NCBI RefSeq assembly: GCF_016758195.1 | Contig: NZ_QYAC01000007.1 | Location: 175,189 to 239,188, forward strand | DNA: 64,000 nucleotides | Direction of reading: 5' to 3' | DNA from: Leucobacter chromiireducens subsp. solipictus | Lineage (GTDB): Bacteria > Actinomycetota > Actinomycetes > Actinomycetales > Microbacteriaceae | Shown here: in pieces, positions 31,849-40,995 of the stretch | How positions within the stretch are numbered: the stretch's first letter is position 1 | Layout: each line of letters begins with the position of its first letter | Notes under the pieces: generated by a model | What the model was told of the DNA's origin: nothing | Seen by the model: the letters and a program-made list of their open reading frames with translations, nothing else | Database searches by the model: none | Made by a program: the position numbers and the translations under genes

Positions 31849-33207
31849 ATGCGTATCCGCCGCCCTCTCCTTGCGACCGCGCTCGCGCTCGCCGCGGTGA
31901 TCCCCCTTGCCGCCTGCTCCTCCGGCTCCGCGGCCACTGAGTCCGCCGCCAACGTCGTCCCTGAACTCGCTCCCGACGAACAGGTCGAGATCGTGTTCGA
32001 GAGCTACAACCTCACCCAGGCTGGCGTCTGGACCGACACCGTGAACCAGCTCGTCTCCGAGTTCGAGGAGGCGCACCCGAACATCACCGTGAAGGCCCAG
32101 CCCACACAGGGAGCCGCGGCTGCCGCCGGCAACTACGTCGGCAGCGTCCAAACCCAGCTGCTCGCGGGCAACCCGCCGGACGTGGCCCAGCTCACCTACG
32201 ATGCGCTCGAGTACACGACCACCCAGCTCGGGGCCAAGCCGCTCGCCGATATCGTCGGCACCGAGGAGCTCGAGGCCGCCTTCGAGGGCGAGAACCCCAT
32301 GCACCCGAACGCGCGGGTGCTTGCGGACTGGGAGGGCAAGACCATCGGGATGCCGTATGTGTTCTCCACCCCGGTGCTGTACTACAACGCGACCGTGCTC
32401 GAGGCGGCCGGGATCACCGGCACCCCCGATCTCAGCACCTGGGACAAGGTCGAAGAGGTCGCCCTCCAGGTGTCGCAGTCCACGGGGAAACCCGCACTCG
32501 ACATCGCGTGCACCGTGAAGGGCGGCAGCTGGTGCATGCAGGGACTCTTCAAGTCGAACGGTGCCGAGGTGCTCTCGGAGGACCGCTCCACGATTGAGTT
32601 CGGATCGCCTGAAGCCGTGGCCGTGGTCGAGCGCTTCGCGGAGATGACCGAGGCGGGCGCGATGCGCAGCTCGGACGCGGCGGCGCAGATGGAGGGCCTC
32701 GTGAAGGGGGACACCGCGATGATCCTCACGACCTCCGCGCTGCAGGGCATGTTCATGCAGGGGGCCGCCGCGGGCGGCTGGACGCTTGCGGCCGCACCGA
32801 TGCCCGCGTTCGCGGACCACGAGGCCGTGCCGACGAACTCCGGCTCTGCACTGTTTGTCCTCAGCGACGACCCGGCGAAGCAGCGCGCGGGCTGGGAACT
32901 CATCAAATTCCTCACGAGCGACCGGGCGTACGAGCTGATCACGAGCCAGATCGGGTACCTGCCGCTGCGTACCGGTTTGGTGGAAGAGGGCGGAGTGCTC
33001 GCCGACTGGGCCGCCGCGAACCCGCTCGCGCAGCCCAACCTGGAACAGCTCGACCGACTCCAGCCGTGGGTGTCCTACCCCGGAAACAGCTATGTCCAGG
33101 TCGATGATCTGCTCGCGACCGCGATCGAGGAGGTCGTCTACTACGGCAAGCCCGCCGCGGCCACGATGACCGAGGCCGCCGACCGCGCCCAGGAACTGAT
33201 CGGCTAG
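31849..33207 (+). CDS. ABC transporter extracellular solute-binding lipoprotein (UgpB-like)
   Basis: A 452-residue CUT1-family solute-binding protein. The lipobox is IPLAACSSG (Cys at ~22). The mature body contains LVSEFEEAHPNITVKAQPTQG and SVQTQLLAGNPPDVAQLTYDALEY. Segments TIGMPYVFSTPVLYYNATVLEAAGI and STSALQGMFMQGAAAGGWTLAAAPMP are typical of UgpB and sugar-binding relatives. The start ATG at 31849 follows GAAAGG by 8 nt; a longer frame would begin in a duplicated 15-nt TGTGCCCATTCCCGC unit at 31793-31822. Its ATPase gene ends 68 nt upstream. A polyol phosphate or phosphodiester is likely by context but unproven. Confidence 0.85.
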   Translation: MRIRRPLLATALALAAVIPLAACSSGSAATESAANVVPELAPDEQVEIVFESYNLTQAGVWTDTVNQLVSEFEEAHPNITVKAQPTQGAAAAAGNYVGSVQTQLLAGNPPDVAQLTYDALEYTTTQLGAKPLADIVGTEELEAAFEGENPMHPNARVLADWEGKTIGMPYVFSTPVLYYNATVLEAAGITGTPDLSTWDKVEEVALQVSQSTGKPALDIACTVKGGSWCMQGLFKSNGAEVLSEDRSTIEFGSPEAVAVVERFAEMTEAGAMRSSDAAAQMEGLVKGDTAMILTTSALQGMFMQGAAAGGWTLAAAPMPAFADHEAVPTNSGSALFVLSDDPAKQRAGWELIKFLTSDRAYELITSQIGYLPLRTGLVEEGGVLADWAAANPLAQPNLEQLDRLQPWVSYPGNSYVQVDDLLATAIEEVVYYGKPAAATMTEAADRAQELIG

Positions 33208-33261
33208 GGCGCGCCCGCGCCCCTACCCGCACGCCACCGACACGAGACCCCAGGAGCATCC

Positions 33262-34041
33262 GTGCATCACCCCACTACAACCCCGAACGCCGGCGCGGCG
33301 ATCCCGATCGAGGGCACCCACAACTTCCGCAGCACCGAGGGATACCCCGGCACTGCCGGCAGCATCCGCCCCCGCGGGCTCTTCCGCTCCGACGCGCTGC
33401 ACCGGGTCAGCGCGGCCGGGAAACACCAGTTCACCGAGCAGGGCATCGTCCGTGTGATCGATCTCCGATCCGACGCGGAACTGGCGCAGGCACCCACGGT
33501 GTTCAGCGCCGCGGACGTCGAGACGATCCATCACCCGATCTTCACGGACGCGACCCCGCCCCTGGACGGTGGCTCGCTCTCCCTCGGCTCGCTCTACCGC
33601 CACATCGTCACCGAGCGGGCGGATCGGCTCGCCGCCGCCGTGCAGCTCATCGCGGACGCTCCCGCGGGCGGCGTGCTCGTGCACTGCACCGCGGGGAAGG
33701 ACCGCACAGGACTCGTGGTCGCCGCGGCGCTCGCCGCCGTGGGCGTACCCCGGGAACAGATCGTCGCCGACTACGCCGCGAGCGCCGAGAACCTCGCCGG
33801 CGAATGGGCGGACGCCATGCTCGCCGGGGCGGCCGCGCAGTTCGGCAGTCTCGACGCGGACATCCAGGAACTCATCACCGGAAGCCCCGCCACCGTGATG
33901 GCCGAAACGCTCGACTTCGTGGAGCAGCGGCTCGGCGGCTTCACCGAACTGCTCGAGATGAACGGTGTCGACGCGGCAGGTCTGGATCGGCTGCGCAGCC
34001 GCCTGATCGGCCCCGCCCCGACGCCCTCGCTCGCGCACTAA
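33262..34041 (+). CDS. Tyrosine-protein-phosphatase-like enzyme (dual-specificity fold)
   Basis: A 259-residue phosphatase of the Tyr_phosphatase_3 type (as in MptpB-like proteins). The active-site loop is HCTAGKDRTG with the nucleophile Cys142 and Arg148, a Cx5R motif. The N-terminus has GTHNFRSTEGYPG and FRSDALHRVS, typical of this family. Relatives dephosphorylate phosphotyrosine, phosphoserine/threonine or phosphoinositides. It lies in the middle of an ABC transporter operon, next to a metallophosphoesterase, so a role on imported or product phosphoesters is plausible by inference. The start is a GTG at 33262 preceded by CAGGAG. Confidence 0.87.
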   Translation: MHHPTTTPNAGAAIPIEGTHNFRSTEGYPGTAGSIRPRGLFRSDALHRVSAAGKHQFTEQGIVRVIDLRSDAELAQAPTVFSAADVETIHHPIFTDATPPLDGGSLSLGSLYRHIVTERADRLAAAVQLIADAPAGGVLVHCTAGKDRTGLVVAAALAAVGVPREQIVADYAASAENLAGEWADAMLAGAAAQFGSLDADIQELITGSPATVMAETLDFVEQRLGGFTELLEMNGVDAAGLDRLRSRLIGPAPTPSLAH

Positions 34042-34075
34042 CGCCCTCATCATCGCGTACGAAAGGACCCCCAGC

Positions 34076-34969
34076 ATGACCTCGCAGCACCCGCCCGTCG
34101 AACACTTCATTCTGCACCTCAGCGACACCCATTTCGTGGGTGCCGACGAGAAGCTCCACGGCGTCATCGACAGCGACGCAAACCTACGCCGCCTGTTCGA
34201 GGACTTCGCACGCTCCCAGGCCCGCCCCGACGCGATCGTCTTCACGGGTGATCTCGCCGACGCCGGGCAGGAAGACGCCTACCGCCGGCTTCGCGCCCTC
34301 GTTGAGCCCGCCGCGGCCGCCATCGGTGCGGAAGTGATCTGGGTGATGGGCAACCACGACACCCGGACCCCGTTCCGGCAGCTCCTGCTCGACTCGGACG
34401 CGGGCGAGGAGAGCGTCGACATGGTGTACGACATCCGGGGCCTCCGGATCGTCGCGCTCGACTCCACGGTGCCCGGCGCGCACCATGGGGAGATCACCGA
34501 CGAACAGTACGCCTGGCTCGCGGAGGTCCTCGCCGAGCCCGCTCCGCACGGCACCCTGATCGCGCTGCACCACCCGCCCGTGCCCTCCCTCATCGGTGCC
34601 ATCGAGTTCGTTGAGCTGCGCGATCAGCAGCGCTTCGCGGATGCTATCGCGGGCACCGATGTGCGCGGTGTGCTCGGTGGGCACCTCCACTTCACGACGT
34701 TTAGTGAGATTGGGGGCGTGCCCGTGTCGGTGGCCTCGGCGACCTGCTACACGCAGGACCTGAACGTCGAGCCGGGAGGCATGCGCGGCCAGGACGGGGC
34801 GCAGGGGTTCAACCTCGTGCACCTGTACAACGACCGCGTGATGCACACGGTGGTCCCGATCGGGGAGTTCTCGACCGTCTACGAGGTGACCGCCGAGCAG
34901 ATGCGGGCCTTCGCCTCGATGACCGACGACGAGGCCGCCGCCGCCATGGCGCACACCGCCGAGCGATAG
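34076..34969 (+). CDS. Calcineurin-like metallophosphoesterase (GpdQ/CpdA-type)
   Basis: A 297-residue class III cyclic-nucleotide phosphodiesterase-like enzyme. All the dimetal motifs are visible: DTHF (D-x-H) near 17-20, GDLADAGQ (~59-66), GNHD near 95-98, HHPP near 168-171 and GGHLHFT near 204-210. Relatives hydrolyse cyclic nucleotides or glycerophosphodiesters. It lies 34 nt after the tyrosine-phosphatase gene and 39 nt before the permease gene, within the Ugp-like operon. With UgpC-like uptake, hydrolysis of glycerophosphodiesters to glycerol-3-phosphate and an alcohol is the best fit; that remains inference. The ATG at 34076 follows GAAAGGA. Confidence 0.88.
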   Translation: MTSQHPPVEHFILHLSDTHFVGADEKLHGVIDSDANLRRLFEDFARSQARPDAIVFTGDLADAGQEDAYRRLRALVEPAAAAIGAEVIWVMGNHDTRTPFRQLLLDSDAGEESVDMVYDIRGLRIVALDSTVPGAHHGEITDEQYAWLAEVLAEPAPHGTLIALHHPPVPSLIGAIEFVELRDQQRFADAIAGTDVRGVLGGHLHFTTFSEIGGVPVSVASATCYTQDLNVEPGGMRGQDGAQGFNLVHLYNDRVMHTVVPIGEFSTVYEVTAEQMRAFASMTDDEAAAAMAHTAER

Positions 34970-35008
34970 TCCCTCCCGCTCGCTTCGCTGACCAGATCGG
35001 ATTCTCGA

Positions 35009-36001
35009 GTGTTCACCCCAGTACTCTCCCCGGAGGAGCAGGCGGAGGCTGCGAAGCCTGCGGCGCTCGCGGGGTCTGCGGAGGCCGCCCACGCGGCTTC
35101 CGCGGCTCCGCGGGCGGCCCGGCGCCGCTTCGCGCTGGCCCCGTACCTCTACGTGCTTCCCGCCACGGCGCTGCTCATCGTGTGGACCTACCTGCCACTC
35201 GCGCAGACCGTTGAACTGTCGTTCTTTGACTGGAACCTCATCCCCACGCAGCCGAAGCAGCCCGTCGGCTTCGCCAACTACGCCACCGTGCTGTCGCTCC
35301 CCGAGCTGCATCAGGCACTCTGGAACACCCTGATCTACACCGTCGCATTCCTCGGCGTATCGGTGGCGCTTCCGGTCATCTTCGCTCTGCTCTCGCGGCA
35401 GGTCGCAGGCCGCGCGAAGACGGTGTACCAGGCGCTCATCTTCGTCCCGTTCCTCGTGACCCCGGTGGCCACGAGCGCGATCTGGCGCTGGATGTTCGCG
35501 CCGGAAGGGGGCACGATCCCCGCGGTCGCGCGGACGCTCGGCATCGAGCTCGGGAACGTGTTTCGCGAGCCGGACTCCTCGCTCTGGGCGGTCGTGGTGA
35601 TCGTCGGCTGGCAGATGCTCGGCTTCGGGGTGCTGGTCGTCTCCGCCGGGCTCGCGGGAATCAGCCCGGACTACGGCCACGCGGCCGCGACCGATGGGGC
35701 GACGGCGGCGCAGATCACGCGCCGAATCACGCTTCCGCTGCTCTCCCCGACGCTCGTGTTCCTCGGGCTCATGACGATCCTGCTTTCGGCCCAGTGGACG
35801 TTCCCCATCATCGATCTCGCGACGCAGGGCGGGCCGGGTGGGTCCTCCACGAACATCTACTATCTGCTGTACCAGTTCGGGTTCCGGAACTTCGACGCGG
35901 GACTGTCCGCGGCCGCCGGCACCGTGTTCTTCCTCGGCTTCGGGCTGATCGCGTTGCTGTTTGTCGAGCTCTCGGAACGACTGAGCTTCCATGACAACTA
36001 G
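35009..36001 (+). CDS. ABC transporter permease, UgpA/MalF-like
   Basis: A 330-residue CUT1-family permease. An Ala-rich N-terminal tail is followed by about six helices (LAPYLYVLPATALLIVWTYLPL near 45-66 is the first). The EAA motif is YGHAAATDGATAAQITRRITLPLLSPT near 225-252. It forms the channel with the next gene. The GTG at 35009 is used as the start; no strong Shine-Dalgarno is visible just before it, so translation may depend on coupling with the metallophosphoesterase gene (39-nt gap). The stop is 66 nt from the second permease start. Confidence 0.87.
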   Translation: MFTPVLSPEEQAEAAKPAALAGSAEAAHAASAAPRAARRRFALAPYLYVLPATALLIVWTYLPLAQTVELSFFDWNLIPTQPKQPVGFANYATVLSLPELHQALWNTLIYTVAFLGVSVALPVIFALLSRQVAGRAKTVYQALIFVPFLVTPVATSAIWRWMFAPEGGTIPAVARTLGIELGNVFREPDSSLWAVVVIVGWQMLGFGVLVVSAGLAGISPDYGHAAATDGATAAQITRRITLPLLSPTLVFLGLMTILLSAQWTFPIIDLATQGGPGGSSTNIYYLLYQFGFRNFDAGLSAAAGTVFFLGFGLIALLFVELSERLSFHDN

Positions 36002-36067
36002 CCAGCCCGGGGCAGCTGCCCGGACCCCTCACCGCCCCGTTTGCCCCGTCGCGAAGGATCCCCGCTC

Positions 36068-36970
36068 ATGACGTTCACGCTTGTCGCCCCGCAGCACCGG
36101 GACGCACCCGCCGCCGCGGCCCCCATCGACTCCGCCACGCGGGCCCTGCGCGGTGCCCGGCGTCGGCGACGGTTCGGGAATATCCCGGCACACGTCGTCA
36201 TGACGGTGCTCGCGATCATCTCGGTCTTCCCCATCTATTGGATGTTTGTGACGGCGTTCCGCCCGGCCGACGAGATGTTGTCAACGAACCCGTTCCCGGG
36301 TCCGTTCAGCCTGGAAAACTTCCAGTACGTCTGGGACACGATCCCGATCCTCGGGATGCTGGGGAACACGTTTGGGATGGCGCTCGTGCTCGCGGTCGGG
36401 CAGCTCCTCGTGGCGATCCTCGCCGCCTACGGTTTCGCGCGGTGGAGCTTCCGCGGCCAGAAGATCCTCTTCCTGCTGTTCGTGGGCTCCTGGCTCGTCC
36501 CGTTCCAGGTCACCATGATCCCGAACTACGTGCTCATCTCGAAGATGGGCCTGCTCAACACGATCCTCGGCGTCATGGTGCCACAGCTCGCCACGGCCTT
36601 CGCGGTGATGCTGCTTCGGCAGCACCTTGAGTCGTTCCCGCGCGAGCTCCTGGACGCGGCCGAGATGGATGGGCGCGGGCCGTGGCGCACGCTGTGGGAG
36701 GTGGTCGTGCCCAACCTTCGGCCTGCGCTCGCCGCGCTCGGCATCATGCTGTTCATCAATGCGTGGAACGAGTACCTGTGGCCGTCGCTGATCATGCAGC
36801 AGTCCACTGACCTCATCCAGGTCGGCATCAGAGGGTTCATGGGGGCGGAGGGCAACAACTGGGGCGCGATCATGGCCGCGAGCGCGCTCGCCTGCCTCCC
36901 GATCTTGGGCATCTATGTCTTCCTGCAGCGCTATGTCGTGGACGCCTTCGTCCGCTCCGGACTGAAATAA
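36068..36970 (+). CDS. ABC transporter permease, UgpE/MalG-like
   Basis: A 300-residue CUT1-family permease of the UgpE/MalG type. The EAA loop is LLDAAEMDGRGPWRTLWEVVVPNLRPALAA. Hydrophobic helices run from IPAHVVMTVLAIISVFPIYWMFVTAF onward, and the C-terminal LQRYVVDAFVRSGLK is typical of the family. It pairs with the preceding permease and with UgpC. The ATG at 36068 is used, with AAGGA ~10 nt upstream; an in-frame start nine codons earlier (36041) is possible but lies near the previous stop. It is the last gene of the Ugp-like operon and is followed by a GC-rich hairpin. Confidence 0.88.
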   Translation: MTFTLVAPQHRDAPAAAAPIDSATRALRGARRRRRFGNIPAHVVMTVLAIISVFPIYWMFVTAFRPADEMLSTNPFPGPFSLENFQYVWDTIPILGMLGNTFGMALVLAVGQLLVAILAAYGFARWSFRGQKILFLLFVGSWLVPFQVTMIPNYVLISKMGLLNTILGVMVPQLATAFAVMLLRQHLESFPRELLDAAEMDGRGPWRTLWEVVVPNLRPALAALGIMLFINAWNEYLWPSLIMQQSTDLIQVGIRGFMGAEGNNWGAIMAASALACLPILGIYVFLQRYVVDAFVRSGLK

Positions 36971-36976
36971 CCCCCG

Positions 36977-37010
36977 GGCCACCGGGGCGGGTGCCCGGTG
37001 CCCGGTGGCC
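36977..37010. terminator. GC-rich hairpin after the Ugp-like operon
   Basis: GGCCACCGGG (36977-36986) and CCCGGTGGCC (37001-37010) form a 10-bp stem with a 14-nt loop. It is embedded in a stretch of GTGCCCGGT/GGCCGGT repeats. There is no T tract, so its role as a terminator is only probable. Confidence 0.5.
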
Positions 37011-37203
37011 GGTGCCCGGGGCCCGTGAGGCGCGGTTCACGAACCGGCAGGAGATTCACGAATTCCGAGGAGATTCGGGGCCGGATCCGGCACCTTGCCG
37101 CAGGATCTCCTCGGGACCGCGCGCAGCCCACGCCCCGGGCCCGCGCGGCCAGCACACCCGGGAGGGGTATGTTCCCGGGATTCCCAGAGTCGGCGCATCT
37201 AGA

Positions 37204-37857
37204 ATGGTCCCCGTGAGCGACAAACTGCTGCATTTGGTACGCCACGGCGAGGTGCATAACCCAGATTTGGTGCTGTACGGCCGGATCCCGGGCTTCCGCC
37301 TTTCCGAGCGTGGACACCGTATGGCCGAGGCCGCAGCCCTCGAGCTGGCCGGAAGCGACCGGAAGGTCGCGCGACTCTTCGCATCCCCGCTGGAGCGTGC
37401 CCAGCAGTCGGCGCGGCCGATCGCGAGCGCGCTGTCGCTCGAGATCGCGACCGAGGAGCGGATCATCGAGCCCACGAACTACTTCGAGGGCATGGTGAAC
37501 TCCGGTCCCGAGGCCGCGTTCAAGAAGCCGAAGTACTGGCACAAGTTCTGGAACCCGTTTCTCCCCAGCTGGGGCGAGCCCTACCGTTCGGTCGCGGCGC
37601 GGGTGCGGGCCGCGATGGACTCGGCGTGGGACGAGACCCGCGGGGGCGACATCGTGATGGTGTCGCACCAGTCGCCGATCTGGATGGCTCACCTCGACAT
37701 CGCGGGAAAGCCGCTGTTCCACAACCCGGCGTCCCGCCGCTGCGATCTCTCCAGCATCACCAGCTTCGAGAAGCGCGGCGAGCGCTGGTTCGAGGTGGAC
37801 TACCGGACCCCGGCCGCCGGGCTCCTCGACGACGCCGTGGACGTGGGGGCCGTATGA
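37204..37857 (+). CDS. Histidine phosphatase (phosphoglycerate mutase-like) family protein
   Basis: A ~217-residue histidine phosphatase. The phospho-accepting loop is LHLVRHGEVHN (RHG near residues 11-13) and the second catalytic His is in VMVSHQSPIW. The intermediate FASPLERAQQSARPIA is typical. It cleaves phosphomonoesters with a phospho-His intermediate; no substrate can be assigned. It begins the cytochrome c maturation cluster, with its stop overlapping the TlpA-like gene (ATGA). The start is uncertain between ATG 37204 and GTG 37213, neither with a clear Shine-Dalgarno, which may mean a leaderless mRNA. Confidence 0.85.
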   Translation: MVPVSDKLLHLVRHGEVHNPDLVLYGRIPGFRLSERGHRMAEAAALELAGSDRKVARLFASPLERAQQSARPIASALSLEIATEERIIEPTNYFEGMVNSGPEAAFKKPKYWHKFWNPFLPSWGEPYRSVAARVRAAMDSAWDETRGGDIVMVSHQSPIWMAHLDIAGKPLFHNPASRRCDLSSITSFEKRGERWFEVDYRTPAAGLLDDAVDVGAV

Positions 37858-38516
37858 CTCTCCGCCGCATCGGTGCCGCCGTTGCCCTCGGCCTCGCCGC
37901 CGCGCTGACCCTGTCGGCGTGCAGCGGCGGCGGGCAGGACCTTTCGAAGCAGTGGGAAGAGGCGAGCGACAAGGGCTACATCTCCGGCGACGGCACGTCC
38001 GCGAGTTTCCCGGAGGGGGAGCGCACCGACCCCGTGCAGTTCACCGGCGAGGTGGAGGACGGATCCACGCTGAGCTCCGCCGACATCCTCGGCAAGGTCA
38101 CCGTCGTCAACTTCTGGTACGCGGGCTGTGCGCCGTGCCGGGCGGAGGCACCGGATCTCGTGTCCGCCTACGACGAGTTCGCCGGGGAGCACGTCGCGTT
38201 CCTCGGGATCAACACCCGCGATCAGGTGGCGCAGGCCCAGCAGTTCGCGGAGGAATTCGGAATCGAATACCCCTCCATCATGGACGTTGCGGGCGGCCGT
38301 TCCGTGCAGCGCGCGTTCGCCGGGCAGGTCCCGCTGAACGCCGTGCCCACGACGCTGATCCTCGACACCGAGGGGCGGGTCGCGCACCGAGTGCTCGGCC
38401 AGCTCGCGGGCGCCTCGCAGTTGCCGACGCTGATCCGTGAGACGCTCGCCGAAACCGGCGTCGAGGTCCCCCGGAAGGCCGACGCAGCGGACGGCGCGAA
38501 CGAGTCCGCGGAATGA
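37854..38516 (+). CDS. TlpA/ResA-like thiol-disulfide oxidoreductase lipoprotein
   Basis: A 220-residue exported thioredoxin-like protein. The lipobox LSAC gives the lipid-bearing Cys23, and the active-site motif is Cys92-Ala-Pro-Cys95 (GCAPCRAEAP). Other thioredoxin-fold segments are VTVVNFWYA and NAVPTTLILD (cis-Pro). ResA-type proteins reduce the haem-binding cysteines of apocytochrome c in System II maturation. CcdA and ResB follow at once (the CcdA start overlaps), so the role fits well. Start ATG at 37854 with ATGA overlap. The symbol resA is not used because paralogues of this family also reduce other substrates. Confidence 0.87.
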   Translation: MTLRRIGAAVALGLAAALTLSACSGGGQDLSKQWEEASDKGYISGDGTSASFPEGERTDPVQFTGEVEDGSTLSSADILGKVTVVNFWYAGCAPCRAEAPDLVSAYDEFAGEHVAFLGINTRDQVAQAQQFAEEFGIEYPSIMDVAGGRSVQRAFAGQVPLNAVPTTLILDTEGRVAHRVLGQLAGASQLPTLIRETLAETGVEVPRKADAADGANESAE

Positions 38517-39256
38517 ACGTCTTTGACGTCGTCGCGGACGGGCAGCTCCTCGTTGCGTCCCTGATCGCGATCGCCGCGGGCCTCATCTCGTTCCTGTCGC
38601 CCTGCGTGCTTCCGCTGGTGCCCGGGTACCTGGCCTATGCCAGCGCCAGCGCCGGCGGGACCCCCGGCCAGCCGCCCGCACGCCGCCGGATGGTGTGGGG
38701 CGCGACCCTGTTCGTGGCCGGATTCAGCGTGGTGCTCGTCACGTTCCTCGCCGCGGCGGGAACCGTGGGCGTGTGGCTGCTGGAATGGGAGAACCTGATC
38801 ACGCGCCTCATGGGGGTGTTCGTGATCGCGATGGGGCTCGTGTTCATCGGCCTGTTCTCGAAGATGCAGACCACCAAGAAACTGACCATGAAGCCGAAGC
38901 TCGGCCTCGCCGGTGCGCCGGTGCTGGGTGCCGTGTTCGCGGTGGGGTGGACGCCGTGCATGGGGCCGACGCTCACGGTCATCATGGGCCTGAGCCTGCA
39001 GCAGGGATCGGTGTCCCGCTCGATCGTGCTCGCGATCGCCTACTGCGTGGGCCTCGGCCTGCCGTTTGTGCTCGCCGCGTTTGGCTTCGGGTGGATGACG
39101 CAGACGATGAACTTCTTCAAGCGGCACATTCGTGCCGTGAACCTGATCGGCGGCGGACTGCTGATCCTCATCGGTCTCCTCATGGTGACCGGGCTCTGGA
39201 GCATGATGATGTACGCACTGCAGGCGGTGATTGGCGGATATGTCACGCCCCTCTGA
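38513..39256 (+). CDS. ccdA: CcdA-like cytochrome c biogenesis thiol transporter
   Basis: A 247-residue six-helix DsbD-family membrane protein. The two redox cysteines Cys31 (SFLSPCVLP) and Cys149 (GWTPCMGP) are in place, each with the characteristic prolines, in helices 1 and 4. It passes electrons from cytosolic thioredoxin to the ResA-like lipoprotein outside. The ATG at 38513 overlaps the TlpA-like stop (ATGA), and the ResB start lies within its last codons, so the genes are coupled. It is a standard member of System II cytochrome c maturation. Confidence 0.93.
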   Translation: MNVFDVVADGQLLVASLIAIAAGLISFLSPCVLPLVPGYLAYASASAGGTPGQPPARRRMVWGATLFVAGFSVVLVTFLAAAGTVGVWLLEWENLITRLMGVFVIAMGLVFIGLFSKMQTTKKLTMKPKLGLAGAPVLGAVFAVGWTPCMGPTLTVIMGLSLQQGSVSRSIVLAIAYCVGLGLPFVLAAFGFGWMTQTMNFFKRHIRAVNLIGGGLLILIGLLMVTGLWSMMMYALQAVIGGYVTPL

Positions 39257-40916
39257 TTACGATGATGGCACCGGCGCGGGCGGATCACGCCCCGCACCCG
39301 GTGCGGACGGCGGCGAGCTCGGCCTGAAGGGCTGGGGGCGCTGGTTCTGGCGGCAGCTGACCAGCATGCGGGTCGCCCTGATCCTGCTCCTGCTCCTCGC
39401 GGTCGCGGCGATCCCGGGCTCGCTCGTGCCGCAGCGCTCCGCCGACCCGAACGGCGTGCTGCAGTACCAGCAGGATCACCCCGAGCTGTTCAAGATCCTT
39501 GATGCCTTCCCGATCCAGGCGTTCGACGTGTACGGCTCCGTGTGGTTCTCCGCGATCTACCTCCTGCTGTTCATCTCCCTGATCGGGTGCGTGCTGCCGC
39601 GCATCGTGCACCACTGGAAGGCGTGGCGGGGCACCCCGCCGAAGACGCCCGCGCTGCTGAAGCGCATGGCCGGCTTCTCGGAGATCCGGGTTTCGAACCC
39701 GGAGGCGACGCCTGAGGAGCGCGAGGCGTTCGCGCTGCGCGCGGTCGAAACGGCGCGCGACATGCTCAAGAAGCAGCGCTATCGCGTCGAGATCCAGCGC
39801 GCGAAGCGCCGCGGTGCCGAGGAGATCTCGGTCTCCGCGGAGCGCGGCTACCTCCGCGAGACCGGCAACCTGCTGTTCCACATTTCCCTGCTCGGGGTGC
39901 TCGTGAGCGTCGGTATCGGTGGCGTCTTCACCTTCAACGGGCAGAAGGTGCTCATCGAGGGCGAGACGATGGTGAATCAGCTCATCGACTACGACACCGT
40001 CAACAGTGGCAACGCCTTCGACACGTCGAGCCTCGTGCCCTTCGGGATCCGCCTGAACTCGCTCGAGGTCAGCTACATGACCCCCGAGGACGGCAACGTC
40101 TCGGCGCTCGGCAACGTGAAGGACTACACGGCGAACATGACGCTGATCGACCCGGAGGGGGAGGCCGAGGGTGAGCACATCATCCGCGTCAACCACCCGC
40201 TGCGCGTTTACGGGTCCCCGATCTACCTGATCGCGAACGGCTACGCGCCCCGCATCACGATCAAGAACCACGATGGCGAGACGGTCTACAGCGAGGCCAT
40301 GCCGTTCATCCCGCAGGACAACCTGACGATGACCTCGCTCGGCGTGCTCAAGGTGCCCTTCGGGATGACGGGCGCCGACGGCAAGCCGACCCAGGTGGGC
40401 ATGCGCGGCTTCTTCTACCCCACGAAGGCCGAGCTGGAGACGGGGGCCTACACCTCGAACTACCCCGACCTTGAGAACCCGCTGCTCACGCTCGACGTGT
40501 TCACCGGGGACCTGGGCATCGACGACGGGGTCCCGCAGTCCGTCTACGCCCTCGACACCACCAAGATGGAGCAGATCACCGGTCGCGCCGTCGACAAGGA
40601 ATCACTCGAGATCGCCCCCGGCGAGACCGTAGACCTGCCGAACGGCATGGGGACCCTCACTCTGGACGAGGTGCCGCGCTACGCCGCGTTCGACGTGATG
40701 CGCAACCCGGCTCAGGAGTGGATCCTGGTGTTCGCGCTCGCCGCGCTCGGCGGGCTCATGTGGTCGCTGTTTGTGCCGCGCCGCCGCATGTGGGTGAAGG
40801 CGATTCCGACGGAGGACGGCGTCCTGCTGCAGTACGCGGGGCTCGCACGTGGCGACGATCCGGCGCTCGAAAAGGCGGTCGACGAGCTGCGAGAAGCTCA
40901 CCGCGAGCAGCTGTAG
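39240..40916 (+). CDS. resB: ResB (CcsB2)-like cytochrome c biogenesis protein
   Basis: A 558-residue System II cytochrome c assembly protein. Three N-terminal helices include MRVALILLLLLAVAAIPGSLVPQ (SLVPQ motif) and WFSAIYLLLFISLIGCVLPRI. A large extracytoplasmic domain (~230-490) precedes a final helix at FALAALGGLMWSLFVP. ResB and CcsB/ResC together carry haem across the membrane and ligate it. Its usual partner ccsB is missing here and lies at 52639. The ATG at 39240 overlaps the ccdA end; an upstream TTG at 39231 is an alternative. It is followed by a strong hairpin. Confidence 0.92.
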   Translation: MSRPSDYDDGTGAGGSRPAPGADGGELGLKGWGRWFWRQLTSMRVALILLLLLAVAAIPGSLVPQRSADPNGVLQYQQDHPELFKILDAFPIQAFDVYGSVWFSAIYLLLFISLIGCVLPRIVHHWKAWRGTPPKTPALLKRMAGFSEIRVSNPEATPEEREAFALRAVETARDMLKKQRYRVEIQRAKRRGAEEISVSAERGYLRETGNLLFHISLLGVLVSVGIGGVFTFNGQKVLIEGETMVNQLIDYDTVNSGNAFDTSSLVPFGIRLNSLEVSYMTPEDGNVSALGNVKDYTANMTLIDPEGEAEGEHIIRVNHPLRVYGSPIYLIANGYAPRITIKNHDGETVYSEAMPFIPQDNLTMTSLGVLKVPFGMTGADGKPTQVGMRGFFYPTKAELETGAYTSNYPDLENPLLTLDVFTGDLGIDDGVPQSVYALDTTKMEQITGRAVDKESLEIAPGETVDLPNGMGTLTLDEVPRYAAFDVMRNPAQEWILVFALAALGGLMWSLFVPRRRMWVKAIPTEDGVLLQYAGLARGDDPALEKAVDELREAHREQL

Positions 40917-40920
40917 CCCT

Positions 40921-40983
40921 CCGGAAACACGCGATCCCCCGCCCGGCACATCATGTGCGGGGCGGGGGATCGCGTGGTTCCGG
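40921..40983. terminator. Bidirectional terminator between resB and purU
   Basis: A long hairpin: CACGCGATCCCCCGCC (40928-40943) and its exact complement at 40961-40976, with an inner GCACAT/ATGTGC pair and near-symmetric CCGGAA/TTCCGG ends. It lies between convergent genes. Confidence 0.8.
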
Positions 40984-40995
40984 GCGCGGTGCCGG

